This document shows, piece after piece, positions 17,193 through 26,703 of a DNA stretch of 58,949 nt. Every line of letters begins with the position of its first letter. Position 1 is the first letter of the stretch. This stretch comes from Tistlia consotensis USBA 355 (GTDB lineage Bacteria; Pseudomonadota; Alphaproteobacteria; Kiloniellales; DSM-21159), in NCBI RefSeq assembly GCF_900177295.1, contig NZ_FWZX01000037.1:1-58949 (forward strand), written 5' to 3'. Both the position numbers and the translations under genes were made by a program. The notes below the pieces were generated by a model that saw only the letters and a program-made list of their open reading frames with translations, was not told where the DNA came from and did no database searches.

Positions 17193-18101
17193 CTAGAGCT
17201 TGGCCAGGTCGACGTGCAACGTGTCGACCAGGTCGCGGATCTGGTCGTACGCGGCGTCGGTCTGCGGCACCAGCTTCTTGCCGCTGCCGATCAGCACCTT
17301 GAGGTCCTTGGCCGGCAGCTCCGAGAGATCGAGGTTCTGCAGCACCCCGGTCAGGCGCTTCTTGAAGCCCTCGGGCAGGTCGCCGCGCACGCAGATCGGA
17401 TCCTCGGGGATCGGCTGGGATTCCCAGAGCTGGACGAAGTCGTCCTGCTTGTAGATCCCGGCGTTCTTGGCCGAGGTGATCTGCTCGCTGTTCAGCTCGC
17501 CCGCCTTGACCTTGTGGTTGCGCAGCGCCTCGTAGGAGGCGGTGTGCGAGCCGGCGTAGATCGCCTTGACGCCGCTGTCCGGGTCGATGCCGTTCTTGCG
17601 CAGGGCATAGGCCGGGAACAGGTGGCCGGAGGTCGAGGCCGGATCGGAGAAGGCGAAGGACTGGCCCTTGACCTGCTCGATCTTCTCGATGCCGGAGCCC
17701 GGCCAGGTGACGATGCCGGCGAAGTAGTGCTCGGGCTCGCCCTTCTCGTTCGAGAAGGTCGCGACGGCCTCGGCCTTGGCGACCTGGTGCGCCAGGACGT
17801 AGCCGAGCGGACCGAACTGGCCGAGCTCCAGCTTGCCGTTGCGCATCGCCTCGATCTCGGCGTTGTAGCTGGTGCCGATGTAGATCCTGACCTCGCAGCC
17901 GAGCTTCCTGGCCAGCAGCTTGCCGAGGTCCTCGTAGACCGGCAGCAGGTGGGCCGCCGCCTCGTAGGGCTCGACGCCGAAGCGGACGACGCCGTCGTTC
18001 GGGCAGTCGCCGGCCGCGGCGGCGGCGGCCGGGTGGGTGCCGGCGACGCCGGCGGCGAGCACGGCGGCGCAGCCGAGCATCGTGATCACGGACCTGGTCA
18101 T
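17193..18101 (-). CDS. phnD: Phosphonate-type ABC transporter substrate-binding protein PhnD
   Basis: 302 residues from ATG 18101, which has GGGGAGGAGGACAAGC upstream; a start 27 nt earlier is less likely. Signal peptide MTRSVITMLGCAAVLAAGVA. Core: VRFGVEPYEAAAHLLPVYED, GTSYNAEIEAMRNGKLELGQ, SFAFSDPASTSGHLFPAYAL, which is the PhnD/SsuA/PhnD-like signature. The ligand is unknown. It is first in phnD-phnC-phnE; the leader region 18102-18284 has no clear operator. Confidence 0.92.
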   Translation of the reverse strand: MTRSVITMLGCAAVLAAGVAGTHPAAAAAAGDCPNDGVVRFGVEPYEAAAHLLPVYEDLGKLLARKLGCEVRIYIGTSYNAEIEAMRNGKLELGQFGPLGYVLAHQVAKAEAVATFSNEKGEPEHYFAGIVTWPGSGIEKIEQVKGQSFAFSDPASTSGHLFPAYALRKNGIDPDSGVKAIYAGSHTASYEALRNHKVKAGELNSEQITSAKNAGIYKQDDFVQLWESQPIPEDPICVRGDLPEGFKKRLTGVLQNLDLSELPAKDLKVLIGSGKKLVPQTDAAYDQIRDLVDTLHVDLAKL

Positions 18102-18284
18102 GCTTGTCCTCCTCCCCTGTGGAACCACGCGGAAGACGTCCCCGCAGGGCGTCCTTGCGGGAGCGACGCTAGAGACCGTGTGTGACCAGTCTGGAGAGGT
18201 TCCGTTGCGCTTCGCGGTCGCTTCGGCTGCAGTTTCGTGTCAGCGGCCGTCAAAGCCGCAGCCTGCCGCGCGCCGGCGGCCCGG

Positions 18285-18656
18285 TCAGCGGGACCTGTTA
18301 CGATTCGTCGCAGGAAGCGGCAGCCGGCGCCGCAGCAGCACCGCCGCCGGCAGCACGACGGCGATGGCCGCGAGGTCGGTCAGCCAGTCCATCAGGTCGC
18401 TGTCGCGGTGCAGCGCCGGGATCAGCTGGGCGAGCTCGATGGCGCCGCCGTAGGCGGCCAGCGCCAGCAGCATCCAGGGGAAGGACAGCCGCCGGTAGGC
18501 GAAGGCCAGGCCGAGCGACAGCACGGCGAAGGCCAGGGCGTGCTGCGCCTTGTCGGAGTCGAGCGGCACGACCTGCGGCGGCTGCGGCATCAGCGCCAGC
18601 AGCGTGACCGCCGCCAGGGCGAGCCAGAAGCCGAGCTGCAGCGCACGCTCGAGCAC
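18285..18656 (-). CDS. VanZ-like family membrane protein
   Basis: 123 residues with about four membrane segments. DSDKAQHALAFAVLSLGLAF, AYGGAIELAQLIPALHRDSD and LMDWLTDLAAIA are typical VanZ-like signatures (conserved D-K-xxH and E-xxQ...R). The start is GTG at 18656, 22 nt after the upstream stop, so it probably shares an operon with the NDUFS4-like gene. Role unknown; VanZ gives low-level teicoplanin resistance in some Gram-positives, which need not apply here. Confidence 0.8.
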   Translation of the reverse strand: MLERALQLGFWLALAAVTLLALMPQPPQVVPLDSDKAQHALAFAVLSLGLAFAYRRLSFPWMLLALAAYGGAIELAQLIPALHRDSDLMDWLTDLAAIAVVLPAAVLLRRRLPLPATNRNRSR

Positions 18657-18678
18657 CCCGCGCGGGCCGCCGCGGCCC

Positions 18679-18984
18679 TCAGTGGGTCCAGGTGATCAGG
18701 CGGTCGGCGCGGAAGTTGTCGCCGTAGGCCTTGGGCCGGACCTTGCGCTCGTGCGGCAGCTCGACCGCGTACATCAGGCCGTGGCGCCGGGCGTAGGACT
18801 CGGCCTCGGCCTGGCTCTCGAAATAGAGCCGGAGCTGCTGGCGGGTGTCGCCCGAGGAGGTCCAGCCCATCAGCGGCTCGACCTGCTTTCCGTCGGCCTG
18901 CTCGTACTCGACGACCCAGCGCTTGGTCAGCGCCCGGCCCGACTGCATGGCCGTCTTGGGAAGCTGGTAGATGCGCACCTGCAT
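18679..18984 (-). CDS. NADH dehydrogenase complex I accessory subunit, NDUFS4 family
   Basis: 101 residues starting MQVRIYQLPKTAMQSGRALT, then RWVVEYEQ, GWTSSGDTRQQLRLYF and EAESYARRHGLMY. This is the ETC complex I 18-kDa subunit family, found in mitochondria and alphaproteobacteria and a good taxonomic pointer. It stabilises the NADH-oxidising arm. ATG 18984 is chosen because homologues start MQVRIYxP. tRNA-Pro lies directly upstream. Confidence 0.93.
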   Translation of the reverse strand: MQVRIYQLPKTAMQSGRALTKRWVVEYEQADGKQVEPLMGWTSSGDTRQQLRLYFESQAEAESYARRHGLMYAVELPHERKVRPKAYGDNFRADRLITWTH

Positions 18985-19039
18985 GGCTCTCGATACCCTC
19001 TGATCGCGGACGGGCCCCGTCCGATGACGCGCCGGAAGC

Positions 19040-19116
19040 TGGTCGGGGAGACTGGATTCGAACCAGCGACCCTCTGCTCCCAAAGCAGATGCGCTACCAG
19101 ACTGCGCTACTCCCCG
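19040..19116 (-). tRNA. tRNA-Pro (anticodon TGG)
   Basis: 77-nt cloverleaf on the minus strand: acceptor CGGGGAG/CTCCCCG, D arm GCGC with AGTCTGGTA, anticodon stem TCTGC/GCAGA with loop TTTGGGA, T arm CTGG-TTCGAAT-CCAG, discriminator A, encoded CCA. A small palindrome CCTTCCG-CCG-CGGAAGG lies just upstream (19118-19134). Confidence 0.97.
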
Positions 19117-19178
19117 CCCTTCCGCCGCGGAAGGTAGTCAGCGGCCGCCGCCAAGTCCAGCGGCGGGTCGCCCCCGGG

Positions 19179-19805
19179 CTAGTCCGGAAACGCTTGGCGC
19201 AGGTAGGAGGCGCCGGCGCGCAGCGCGCCGGCCGGCCGCGGCAGGAAGCGCTCGGTGCGCGCCATGTACTCGCGGTAGCTGCCGCCGAGCCGCTCGAGCA
19301 GCATCGCCTCCTCCTTCCAGGCTCGCGCCGCGATGGCCAGGAAGTAGGCGAACATCGGGGCCGTGACGAGCCAGTTGCCGGTCATCAGGAACAGGCCGGC
19401 GGTGATCAGGAGATAGCTCGAGTAGAGCGGATGCCGGATCCAACGATAGGGCCCGGTCTCGACCAGGCGATGGTCGGCCCTGGTCTCGAGCTCGGCCGAC
19501 CGGAAGCGCCTGAGCGACAGATGGGCCCAGAGGATCGTCAGGGCGGCGGCATTGAAGATCACCACGCCGGCGACGGCGAGAGGGCGCGAGACGGACAGGT
19601 AGCCGCCGGCCCAGAGGTCGGGATCGGCCAGGAAGAGGCCCAGGTTGAGCAGCGCCGGAATGCCGAGCAGGTACTGCAGGGACCGGATGCCGCCCTCGAG
19701 GTATCGCTGCCGTCGCTCCGTGGTGCACTCGAGGTAGACCTGGGCGACGCCCAGCGTGACGAGCACGAAAAGCATGTTGATCTCTGTCGCGACCGACACT
19801 TCCAT
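19179..19805 (-). CDS. Isoprenylcysteine carboxyl methyltransferase-like membrane protein
   Basis: 208 residues with about five membrane segments. The C-terminal part carries LVETGPYRWIRHPLYSSYLL and AWKEEAMLLERLGGSYREYM, the SAM-binding signature of the ICMT/PEMT superfamily (GPYxxxRHPxY, E-E). Bacterial members methylate unknown membrane-associated substrates. ATG 19805 is chosen because upstream codons lack an RBS; further starts are possible. Confidence 0.85.
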   Translation of the reverse strand: MEVSVATEINMLFVLVTLGVAQVYLECTTERRQRYLEGGIRSLQYLLGIPALLNLGLFLADPDLWAGGYLSVSRPLAVAGVVIFNAAALTILWAHLSLRRFRSAELETRADHRLVETGPYRWIRHPLYSSYLLITAGLFLMTGNWLVTAPMFAYFLAIAARAWKEEAMLLERLGGSYREYMARTERFLPRPAGALRAGASYLRQAFPD

Positions 19806-20018
19806 TTTCCGACGACCTCGCTTGTGCACCTGCAGACCGACTCGTGCCTGTGCGGAGCGAGGGCCGAAGCCGCGCCGCCGCCCGCGGATCCACGAGGCGG
19901 CGCATAGTAGACAGCACGGCGGCTCCCGTCCGAATTGCCTGACTCTCGCAATTTCGTAAGGAAGCCCGGGTCGCCGGGGAAGCTCGGGGCGGCGCCGCCC
20001 TTCGAGGGCGCGCGCCGC

Positions 20019-20441
20019 TCAGCCGTGCAGCTTCAGGCCGCGGGTCACCTTGTCGACCTCGCGGCGCTCGGCGTGCAGGGCCAGGCCGACCAGGTCGAGC
20101 GCCTCGGTCGGCACGGCGGCAACCGCCGCCCGGTTGTCGCGGTCGTTGCCGGTCGCGAAGAGCTCGGCGGTGTAGAGCGAGACCGGCACGCCGCGCTCGT
20201 TGGCACGGGTGAGCGTGCGGGTCAGGCCGGCGGAGTCGGCGGCGAAGACCAGCACCGGCTGGCGGATCAGCGGGCCGTAGGGCCGGCCCGAGCCGTCGCG
20301 GTACCGCTCGCCGGCCAGTTCGGGGTAGGCTCCGACCAGGCCACCGGCCAGGAAGCAGGCGACGTTCAGCTTCTGCCAGGCGGCGAGGCCGTCGCGCACG
20401 ACGACGGCGATCTTGGTCTCGAAGACGATGGCGTTGCTCAT
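20019..20441 (-). CDS. DUF2000 family protein
   Basis: 140 residues starting MSNAIVFETKIAVVVRDGLA. AAWQKLNVACFLAGGLVG and YGPLIRQPVLVFAADSAGLT are DUF2000 signatures; the fold resembles peptidyl-tRNA hydrolase 2, with no known activity. It is divergent from an AraC regulator starting around 20500, and DUF2000 genes are often next to AraC genes, so that regulator probably controls it. Confidence 0.88.
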   Translation of the reverse strand: MSNAIVFETKIAVVVRDGLAAWQKLNVACFLAGGLVGAYPELAGERYRDGSGRPYGPLIRQPVLVFAADSAGLTRTLTRANERGVPVSLYTAELFATGNDRDNRAAVAAVPTEALDLVGLALHAERREVDKVTRGLKLHG

Positions 20442-20499
20442 GGCCCGCAGCCTGCCTCCCCGCGCCCCCGGCGATCTTGAACGATCCTGCAGGCCGGCC

Positions 20500-21324
20500 G
20501 TGCAGCCGGCCGGGCCGGAGGGCCGGGATTGGATTCGGGAAGCACCGGACGCACCCGGCTTCGAGCGCATGGAGGCGGGCTTCGCCGGCCACGCCTTCGA
20601 CCCGCACCGCCACGACAGCTACGGCCTGGGCCTGACGCTGGCCGGCGTGCAGTGCTTCGACTACCGCGGCAGCCGGCGCGACTCCCTGGCCGGCCACGCC
20701 CTGGTGCTGCATCCCGACGAGCGCCACGACGGCCGGGCCGGCGGGCCGATGGGCTTCCGCTACCGCATGCTCTACTTGGCGCCCGAGCTGGTCTCGGCGG
20801 CGCTCGACGGCGGGGGGACGGACAGCCTGCCCTTCGTGCCGGGCGGCATCACCGCCGACCGCCGCCTGGGCGGGGCCCTGGCGGCGGCGCTGTCCGACCT
20901 GGAGCGGCCGCTGGAGCCGCTGGAGCGCACGCAGCTGGTGCTCGCCCTGGCCGAGGCGCTGCGCGCGCTCGATCCCTCGGCACGGCCGCGCGGCCCGGCC
21001 GGGCGCGACGCCGCCGCGGTCGAGCGTGCCCGCGCCCTGCTCGAGGCCGAGAGCGCGCGCGCGGTCACCGCCGAGGAGCTGGAGGCGGCGAGCGGCCTGG
21101 ACCGCTTCCGGCTGCTGCGCCAGTTCCGGGCACGGCTCGGCACCAGCCCCTACCGCTACCTGACGCTGCGCCGCCTGGAGCGGGTCAGGGCCCTGGTCCG
21201 CGGCGGCGAGTCCCTGGCCGAGGCGGCGCTCGCCGCCGGCTTCGCCGACCAGGCCCACATGACCCGCCGCTTCCGCGCCGCCTACGGCCTGTCGCCGGGC
21301 CGCTGGCGGGCGATGATTTCCTGA
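20500..21324 (+). CDS. AraC-family transcriptional regulator
   Basis: 274 residues. An N-terminal cupin-like sensor (FDPHRHDSYGLGLTLAG, LHPDERHDG) is followed by a C-terminal helix-turn-helix pair: VTAEELEAASGLDRFRLLRQ and SLAEAALAAGFADQAHMTRR with GLSPGRWRAM. The start is uncertain: GTG 20500 lies just clear of the divergent DUF2000 start at 20441; earlier codons would overlap it. Likely autoregulator and controller of the DUF2000 gene. Confidence 0.85.
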   Translation: MQPAGPEGRDWIREAPDAPGFERMEAGFAGHAFDPHRHDSYGLGLTLAGVQCFDYRGSRRDSLAGHALVLHPDERHDGRAGGPMGFRYRMLYLAPELVSAALDGGGTDSLPFVPGGITADRRLGGALAAALSDLERPLEPLERTQLVLALAEALRALDPSARPRGPAGRDAAAVERARALLEAESARAVTAEELEAASGLDRFRLLRQFRARLGTSPYRYLTLRRLERVRALVRGGESLAEAALAAGFADQAHMTRRFRAAYGLSPGRWRAMIS

Positions 21325-21326
21325 CT

Positions 21327-21455
21327 CCCTCACTGCCCCGGTGGGGCGGAGAGGGTCGGGGGTAGGTGTGGCAGGACACCTGCCGTCTTCGCAGATCTCG
21401 CCGCTCTGGCCCTCCCCCACCTCTCCCGGCCTCTCCGCCCCCAGGGGCGGAGAGG
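21327..21455. repeat. REP-like inverted pair, family 1 (copy 2)
   Basis: Palindrome CCCTCACTGCCCC/GGGGCGGAGAGGG (21327-21355) and the inverted partner CCTCTCCGCCCC/GGGGCGGAGAGG (21430-21455), with CCCCCACCTCTCCCGG before the second. It starts right after the AraC stop and fills the gap before prfC. Confidence 0.75.
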
Positions 21456-21531
21456 AGATCGGAATGGGACCGCCCCTTTCATCCGGCCCCCGCCTCCGCT
21501 ACATGAGGCACCGCATTACGGAACAGGTTCC

Positions 21532-23154
<1,623 letters not shown>

Positions 23155-23189
23155 CGATCTTGCCAGGTGCCCGGCGCGGGCACCTGACG

Positions 23190-23278
23190 GCTTCATGGTG
23201 AGCCTGTCGAACCACGAAGCCGTTTCGGCACCGACACGGCCGACTTCGCTTCGCGCTTCGACAAGCTCAGCATGAAGC
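23190..23278. repeat. Dispersed intergenic repeat, family 3 (copy 2)
   Basis: CTTCATGGTGAGCCTGTCGA (about 23192) and its inverse CGACAAGCTCAGCATGAAG (about 23258-23276) flank a short spacer, so the two halves can pair. Related to 15371-15482. It lies between prfC and the oxygenase. Confidence 0.6.
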
Positions 23279-23309
23279 GAATCAAACGAGCCGAGCCAGC
23301 AGACCATCC

Positions 23310-24251
23310 GTGACCTCCATCCCCCGCGTCGACGCCCGGACCCTCGCCGCCCCCGCCACCGCCCGCGCCCTGGTCGCCGCCGGCCGCGACCCGGGCTTCG
23401 TCGTCCTCGACGGCGTCGTCGACGCCGGCTTCGAGGCCGAGATGCGCCTGCTGCTGCGCTTCTTCGCGCTGCCGGAGGTCGCCAAGCGCGCGCTCGCCCG
23501 CCGCAAGTTCGAGCCGGCGCACCGCAACGTCTATCGCGGCTACTTCCCGGTCCAACGGGGCGACCCGACCTACAAGGAGGGCATCGACCTCGGCCGCGAC
23601 GCCCTCGACGACGGCTGGACGCCCGACGACGGCGACCCGCTGACCGAGGCGACGCCCTGGCCGGCGACCGAGCCCTGCCCCGGCTGGCGTGAGTCGGTCG
23701 CCCGCGCCTACGCCCGCTTCGAGGCGCTCGGGGTCGAGCTGCTGCGCGCGGTGGCGCTCGGCCTCGGCGTCGCGCCCGAGCGGCCGCTCGGCTGGTTCGA
23801 GGGCGGCAACTCGACGCTGAGGCTGCTGCGCTACCCGCCGCGGCCCGCCGACACGCTGCCGGCCGACAGCGAGCTGCTGCCCGACGGCCGTGTCGTCGTC
23901 GGCCGGCCGCACAGCGACAGCGGCTTCGTGACCCTGCTCTGGACCGACGGCACGGGCGGCCTGCAGGCACGCGCGCCCGACGGCGCCTGGCTCGACGTGC
24001 CGGGCGACGGCCTGGCGGTCAACTTCGGCCAGATGCTGAGCGACATCACCGGCGGGGCGATCCGCGCGACCGAGCACCGGGTCGTCGGCGGCCTCGGCGA
24101 GCGCGGCTCCGTGCCGTTCTTCTTCGAGCCCAGGGTCGAGGCGCGCATCGAGCCGCTGCTCGGCGAGGCCGCGCCCTTCGTCTACGGCGACTTCCTCTGG
24201 GAGCGCATGCGCCGCTTCGTCGAGTTCCACGGCGTCGAGCGGCGGCTCTAG
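23310..24251 (+). CDS. 2-oxoglutarate/Fe(II) oxygenase, isopenicillin N synthase-like
   Basis: 313 residues from a GTG. The double-stranded beta-helix has the iron triad H201-x-D203 (GRPHSDSGFVTLLW) and H256 (ATEHRVV), plus R265-x-S267 for 2-oxoglutarate. NFGQMLSDITGGAIRATEHR is a strong family signature. N-terminal LAAPATARALVAAGRDPGF fits the DIOX_N domain. Substrate unknown. It stands alone between family 3 repeats and hpnR. The stretch 24252-24416 has no gene that I can see. Confidence 0.92.
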   Translation: MTSIPRVDARTLAAPATARALVAAGRDPGFVVLDGVVDAGFEAEMRLLLRFFALPEVAKRALARRKFEPAHRNVYRGYFPVQRGDPTYKEGIDLGRDALDDGWTPDDGDPLTEATPWPATEPCPGWRESVARAYARFEALGVELLRAVALGLGVAPERPLGWFEGGNSTLRLLRYPPRPADTLPADSELLPDGRVVVGRPHSDSGFVTLLWTDGTGGLQARAPDGAWLDVPGDGLAVNFGQMLSDITGGAIRATEHRVVGGLGERGSVPFFFEPRVEARIEPLLGEAAPFVYGDFLWERMRRFVEFHGVERRL

Positions 24252-24416
24252 GGCCCGGAGGCCGCCGGACCGCCCGGCCGGGCCGCCACATTGCCAGCCC
24301 ATTCCTCAGCCAGCCTCGGCCTCGAAGGCGCGCGTCGAACCGGCGCGATGAAACGACTGGGTGGGGACGCGAATTAGAGGGGGGAGACCGAGGACCCGAA
24401 ACGGAGGTGCCGAGCC

Positions 24417-25961
24417 ATGCGATGTCTCGCCGTCCATCCCGGCCCCCTGATGTACACCAGGATCTTCCTGCGGCTGGAGCCGCTGGGCCTCGAGCTGGTC
24501 GCCGAGGCGGCCAGGCAGGCCGGCCACGAGGCGAAGCTGATCGATCTGCAGGTCGAGCCCGCGGAGGCCTGCCTCCGGCTGGTCGAGGACTGGCGGCCGG
24601 ACGCCGTCGCGATCTCCTGCAACTACCTCGCCAACGTCCCCGAGGTCGTCGAGCTGGCCAGGGCGATCAAGGCCCACCGGCCCGGCTGCTTCGTCTTCGT
24701 CGGCGGCCACAGCGCCTCCTTCGTCGCCGGCGACCTGCTGGCCCACGCCGAGGGCGCCATCGACTGCGTGCTGCGCGGCGAGGGCGAGGCGGCGATCCCG
24801 GCCCTGCTGGAGGCGATCCCCGACGGGCCCGAGGCCGTCGCCCGGGTGCCCGGGGCGATCACCGCCGAGGGCGAGGGCCCGCCGCCCCGCTTCGTCGAGA
24901 GCCTCGACGATCTGCGCCCGGCCCGCGACCTGGTGCGGCACCGGCGCAAGTATTTCATCGGCATGCTCGACCCGGTCGCCTCGATCGAGTTCTCGCGGGG
25001 CTGTCCCTGGGACTGCAGCTTCTGCAGCGCCTGGACCTTCTACGGCCGCAGCTACCGCACGGTCAGCCCGGAGGTCGCCGCCGAGGAGCTGGCGCGGATC
25101 CGCGAGCCCGGCGTCTTCATCGTCGACGACGTCGCCTTCATCCAGGCCCGCCACGGCCTCGCGATCGGCGAGGCGGCGGCCCGGCGCGGCATCAGGAAGC
25201 AGTACTACCTGGAGACCCGCGGCGACGTCCTGCTGCGCAACAAGGAGGTCTTCCGGCTCTGGCGCGACCTCGGCCTGACCTACATGTTCCTCGGCCTGGA
25301 GGCGATCGACGAGGCGGGCCTGAAGCGCTTCCGCAAGCGCGCGACGCTGGGCCAGAACTTCGAGGCCCTGGACTTCGCCCGCTCGCTCGGCATCCAGGTC
25401 GCGATCAACATCATCGCCGACCCGGACTGGGACGAGGAGCGCTTCCGCGTGGTCCGCGAGTGGTGCCTGGAGATCCCGGAGATCGTCAACATCTCGGTCA
25501 CCACCCCCTACCCCGGCACCGAGATCTGGAACACCGACGCCCGGCGCCTGACGACCCGCGACTACCGGCTGTTCGACATCCAGCACGCCGTGCTGCCGAC
25601 CCGCCTGCCGCTCGAGCGCTTCTACGCCGAGCTGGTCAGGACCCAGCAGGTCATGAACAGGAAGCACCTGCGCTGGCGGGCGCTGCGCGACTTCGCGCCG
25701 GTGATCGCCAGGCTGGCGCTGCGCGGCCAGACCAACTTCTTCGGCATGCTGTGGAAGTTCAACAAGGTCTACGACCCCGCGCTGCTGCTGGCCGACCACC
25801 GCCGGCCGCCCACCTGCGAGATGACCCTGCCGCCGCCGGCCCGGGCCAGCGTCGAGCCGCGCTCGCTCTACGTCCACGACAGCGGCGGCCGGCGCAGCCG
25901 GGCCCTCGACTCGGCGACCGAGCGCTTCGTCGACGAGACCCGGCTGGGCGCGGCGGAGTAG
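24417..25961 (+). CDS. hpnR: Hopanoid C-3 methylase HpnR (radical SAM, B12-binding)
   Basis: 514 residues. The N-terminus (LAVHPGPLMYTRIFLRLEPL) and LIDLQVEPAEA form the cobalamin-binding domain. The radical SAM cluster is C196-x3-C200-x2-C203 in SRGCPWDCSFCSAWTFYGRS. YYLETRGDVLLRNKEVF, INIIADPDWDEERFRVVREW and RLTTRDYRLFDIQHAVLPT closely match HpnR as I remember it. It methylates C-3 of hopanoid ring A using SAM and methylcobalamin. RBS ACGGAGGTG. No other hpn genes are nearby. Confidence 0.9.
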   Translation: MRCLAVHPGPLMYTRIFLRLEPLGLELVAEAARQAGHEAKLIDLQVEPAEACLRLVEDWRPDAVAISCNYLANVPEVVELARAIKAHRPGCFVFVGGHSASFVAGDLLAHAEGAIDCVLRGEGEAAIPALLEAIPDGPEAVARVPGAITAEGEGPPPRFVESLDDLRPARDLVRHRRKYFIGMLDPVASIEFSRGCPWDCSFCSAWTFYGRSYRTVSPEVAAEELARIREPGVFIVDDVAFIQARHGLAIGEAAARRGIRKQYYLETRGDVLLRNKEVFRLWRDLGLTYMFLGLEAIDEAGLKRFRKRATLGQNFEALDFARSLGIQVAINIIADPDWDEERFRVVREWCLEIPEIVNISVTTPYPGTEIWNTDARRLTTRDYRLFDIQHAVLPTRLPLERFYAELVRTQQVMNRKHLRWRALRDFAPVIARLALRGQTNFFGMLWKFNKVYDPALLLADHRRPPTCEMTLPPPARASVEPRSLYVHDSGGRRSRALDSATERFVDETRLGAAE

Positions 25962-25979
25962 TTCCTCCGCACCTGGCTC

Positions 25980-26612
25980 TCAGCTCGCCCGGCGCTGCTC
26001 CTGGGCCTCGTAGAGCGCCAGCTCCTCCGCCAGTGCGCGGGCGACGCTCGGCCGCTCGCGCAGGCGCGCGACGTAGGCCTTGAGCACCGGCCAGTCGGCG
26101 AGGTTCAGGCTGGTCGCCCGCGACCAGCCGAGCACCGTCACCAGGTAGGCGTCGGCGACGCTGAAGGCCTCGAGCAGGTAGTCCCGCCCTTCCAGGTGGC
26201 GCGACAGGAAGTCGAGGCGGCCGCGGCCGACCTCCAGGGCGTAGGCCCTGGCGCCCTCGTTCGACTTCGCGCTCAAGAGCGGCATGAACAGCCCCTTGTG
26301 CAGCTCGGTCGCGACGAAGCTCAGCCATTGCCGCAGGCGCTGCCGGCCGGCGGCCTCGGCGGGCGCCAGGCCGGCCTCGGGGAAGCGCTCGGACAGGTGC
26401 TGCAGGATCGCGGCGTTCTCGGTCAGCAGCTCGCCCGAGTCCTCGCGCAGCACCGGCACCAGGCCGAGCGGATTGACCGACAGGAAGTCGCCGCCGTCGG
26501 CCAGGCGCTTGGCGCGCGCGTCGACCTCGACGAAGGCCGCCTCGGCCCCGGCCTCGTAGAGCGCGATGCGCGAGGCCATCGAGCAGGCGAGCGGCGAGAA
26601 ATAGAGCTCCAT
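25980..26612 (-). CDS. Glutathione S-transferase family protein
   Basis: 210 residues. N-terminal thioredoxin fold starts MELYFSPLACSMASRIALYE with Cys10 in the beta-class position; NPLGLVPVL and ELLTENAAILQHLSERFP follow. The C-terminal helical domain has FSVADAYLVTVLGWSR. It probably conjugates glutathione to electrophiles in the cytoplasm. Divergent from a TetR regulator 91 bp away, which likely controls it. RBS AGGAGG upstream of ATG 26612. Confidence 0.92.
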   Translation of the reverse strand: MELYFSPLACSMASRIALYEAGAEAAFVEVDARAKRLADGGDFLSVNPLGLVPVLREDSGELLTENAAILQHLSERFPEAGLAPAEAAGRQRLRQWLSFVATELHKGLFMPLLSAKSNEGARAYALEVGRGRLDFLSRHLEGRDYLLEAFSVADAYLVTVLGWSRATSLNLADWPVLKAYVARLRERPSVARALAEELALYEAQEQRRAS

Positions 26613-26647
26613 CGGGAATGCCTCCTCAGGATCAGGTCGTTGGGGGT

Positions 26648-26676
26648 TTGTATTTATGTACCGTGTCGCATAAATT
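26648..26676 (+). promoter_or_regulatory. Promoter with overlapping inverted repeat (TetR operator candidate)
   Basis: TTGTAT (26648-26653), a 17-nt spacer and TAAATT (26671-26676) form a sigma70-like promoter toward the TetR gene. Perfect inverted repeat TTTATG (26653-26658) ... CATAAA (26669-26674) covers it exactly. AT-rich against its surroundings. Confidence 0.6.
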
Positions 26677-26703
26677 AGGGGCGGTCAAGGATTTGAATGC
26701 GAA

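Noticed and set aside
18102-18284. Pho box upstream of phnD
   Set aside because: CTGACAC-GAAA-CTGCAGC on the minus strand matches the consensus poorly in the second half.
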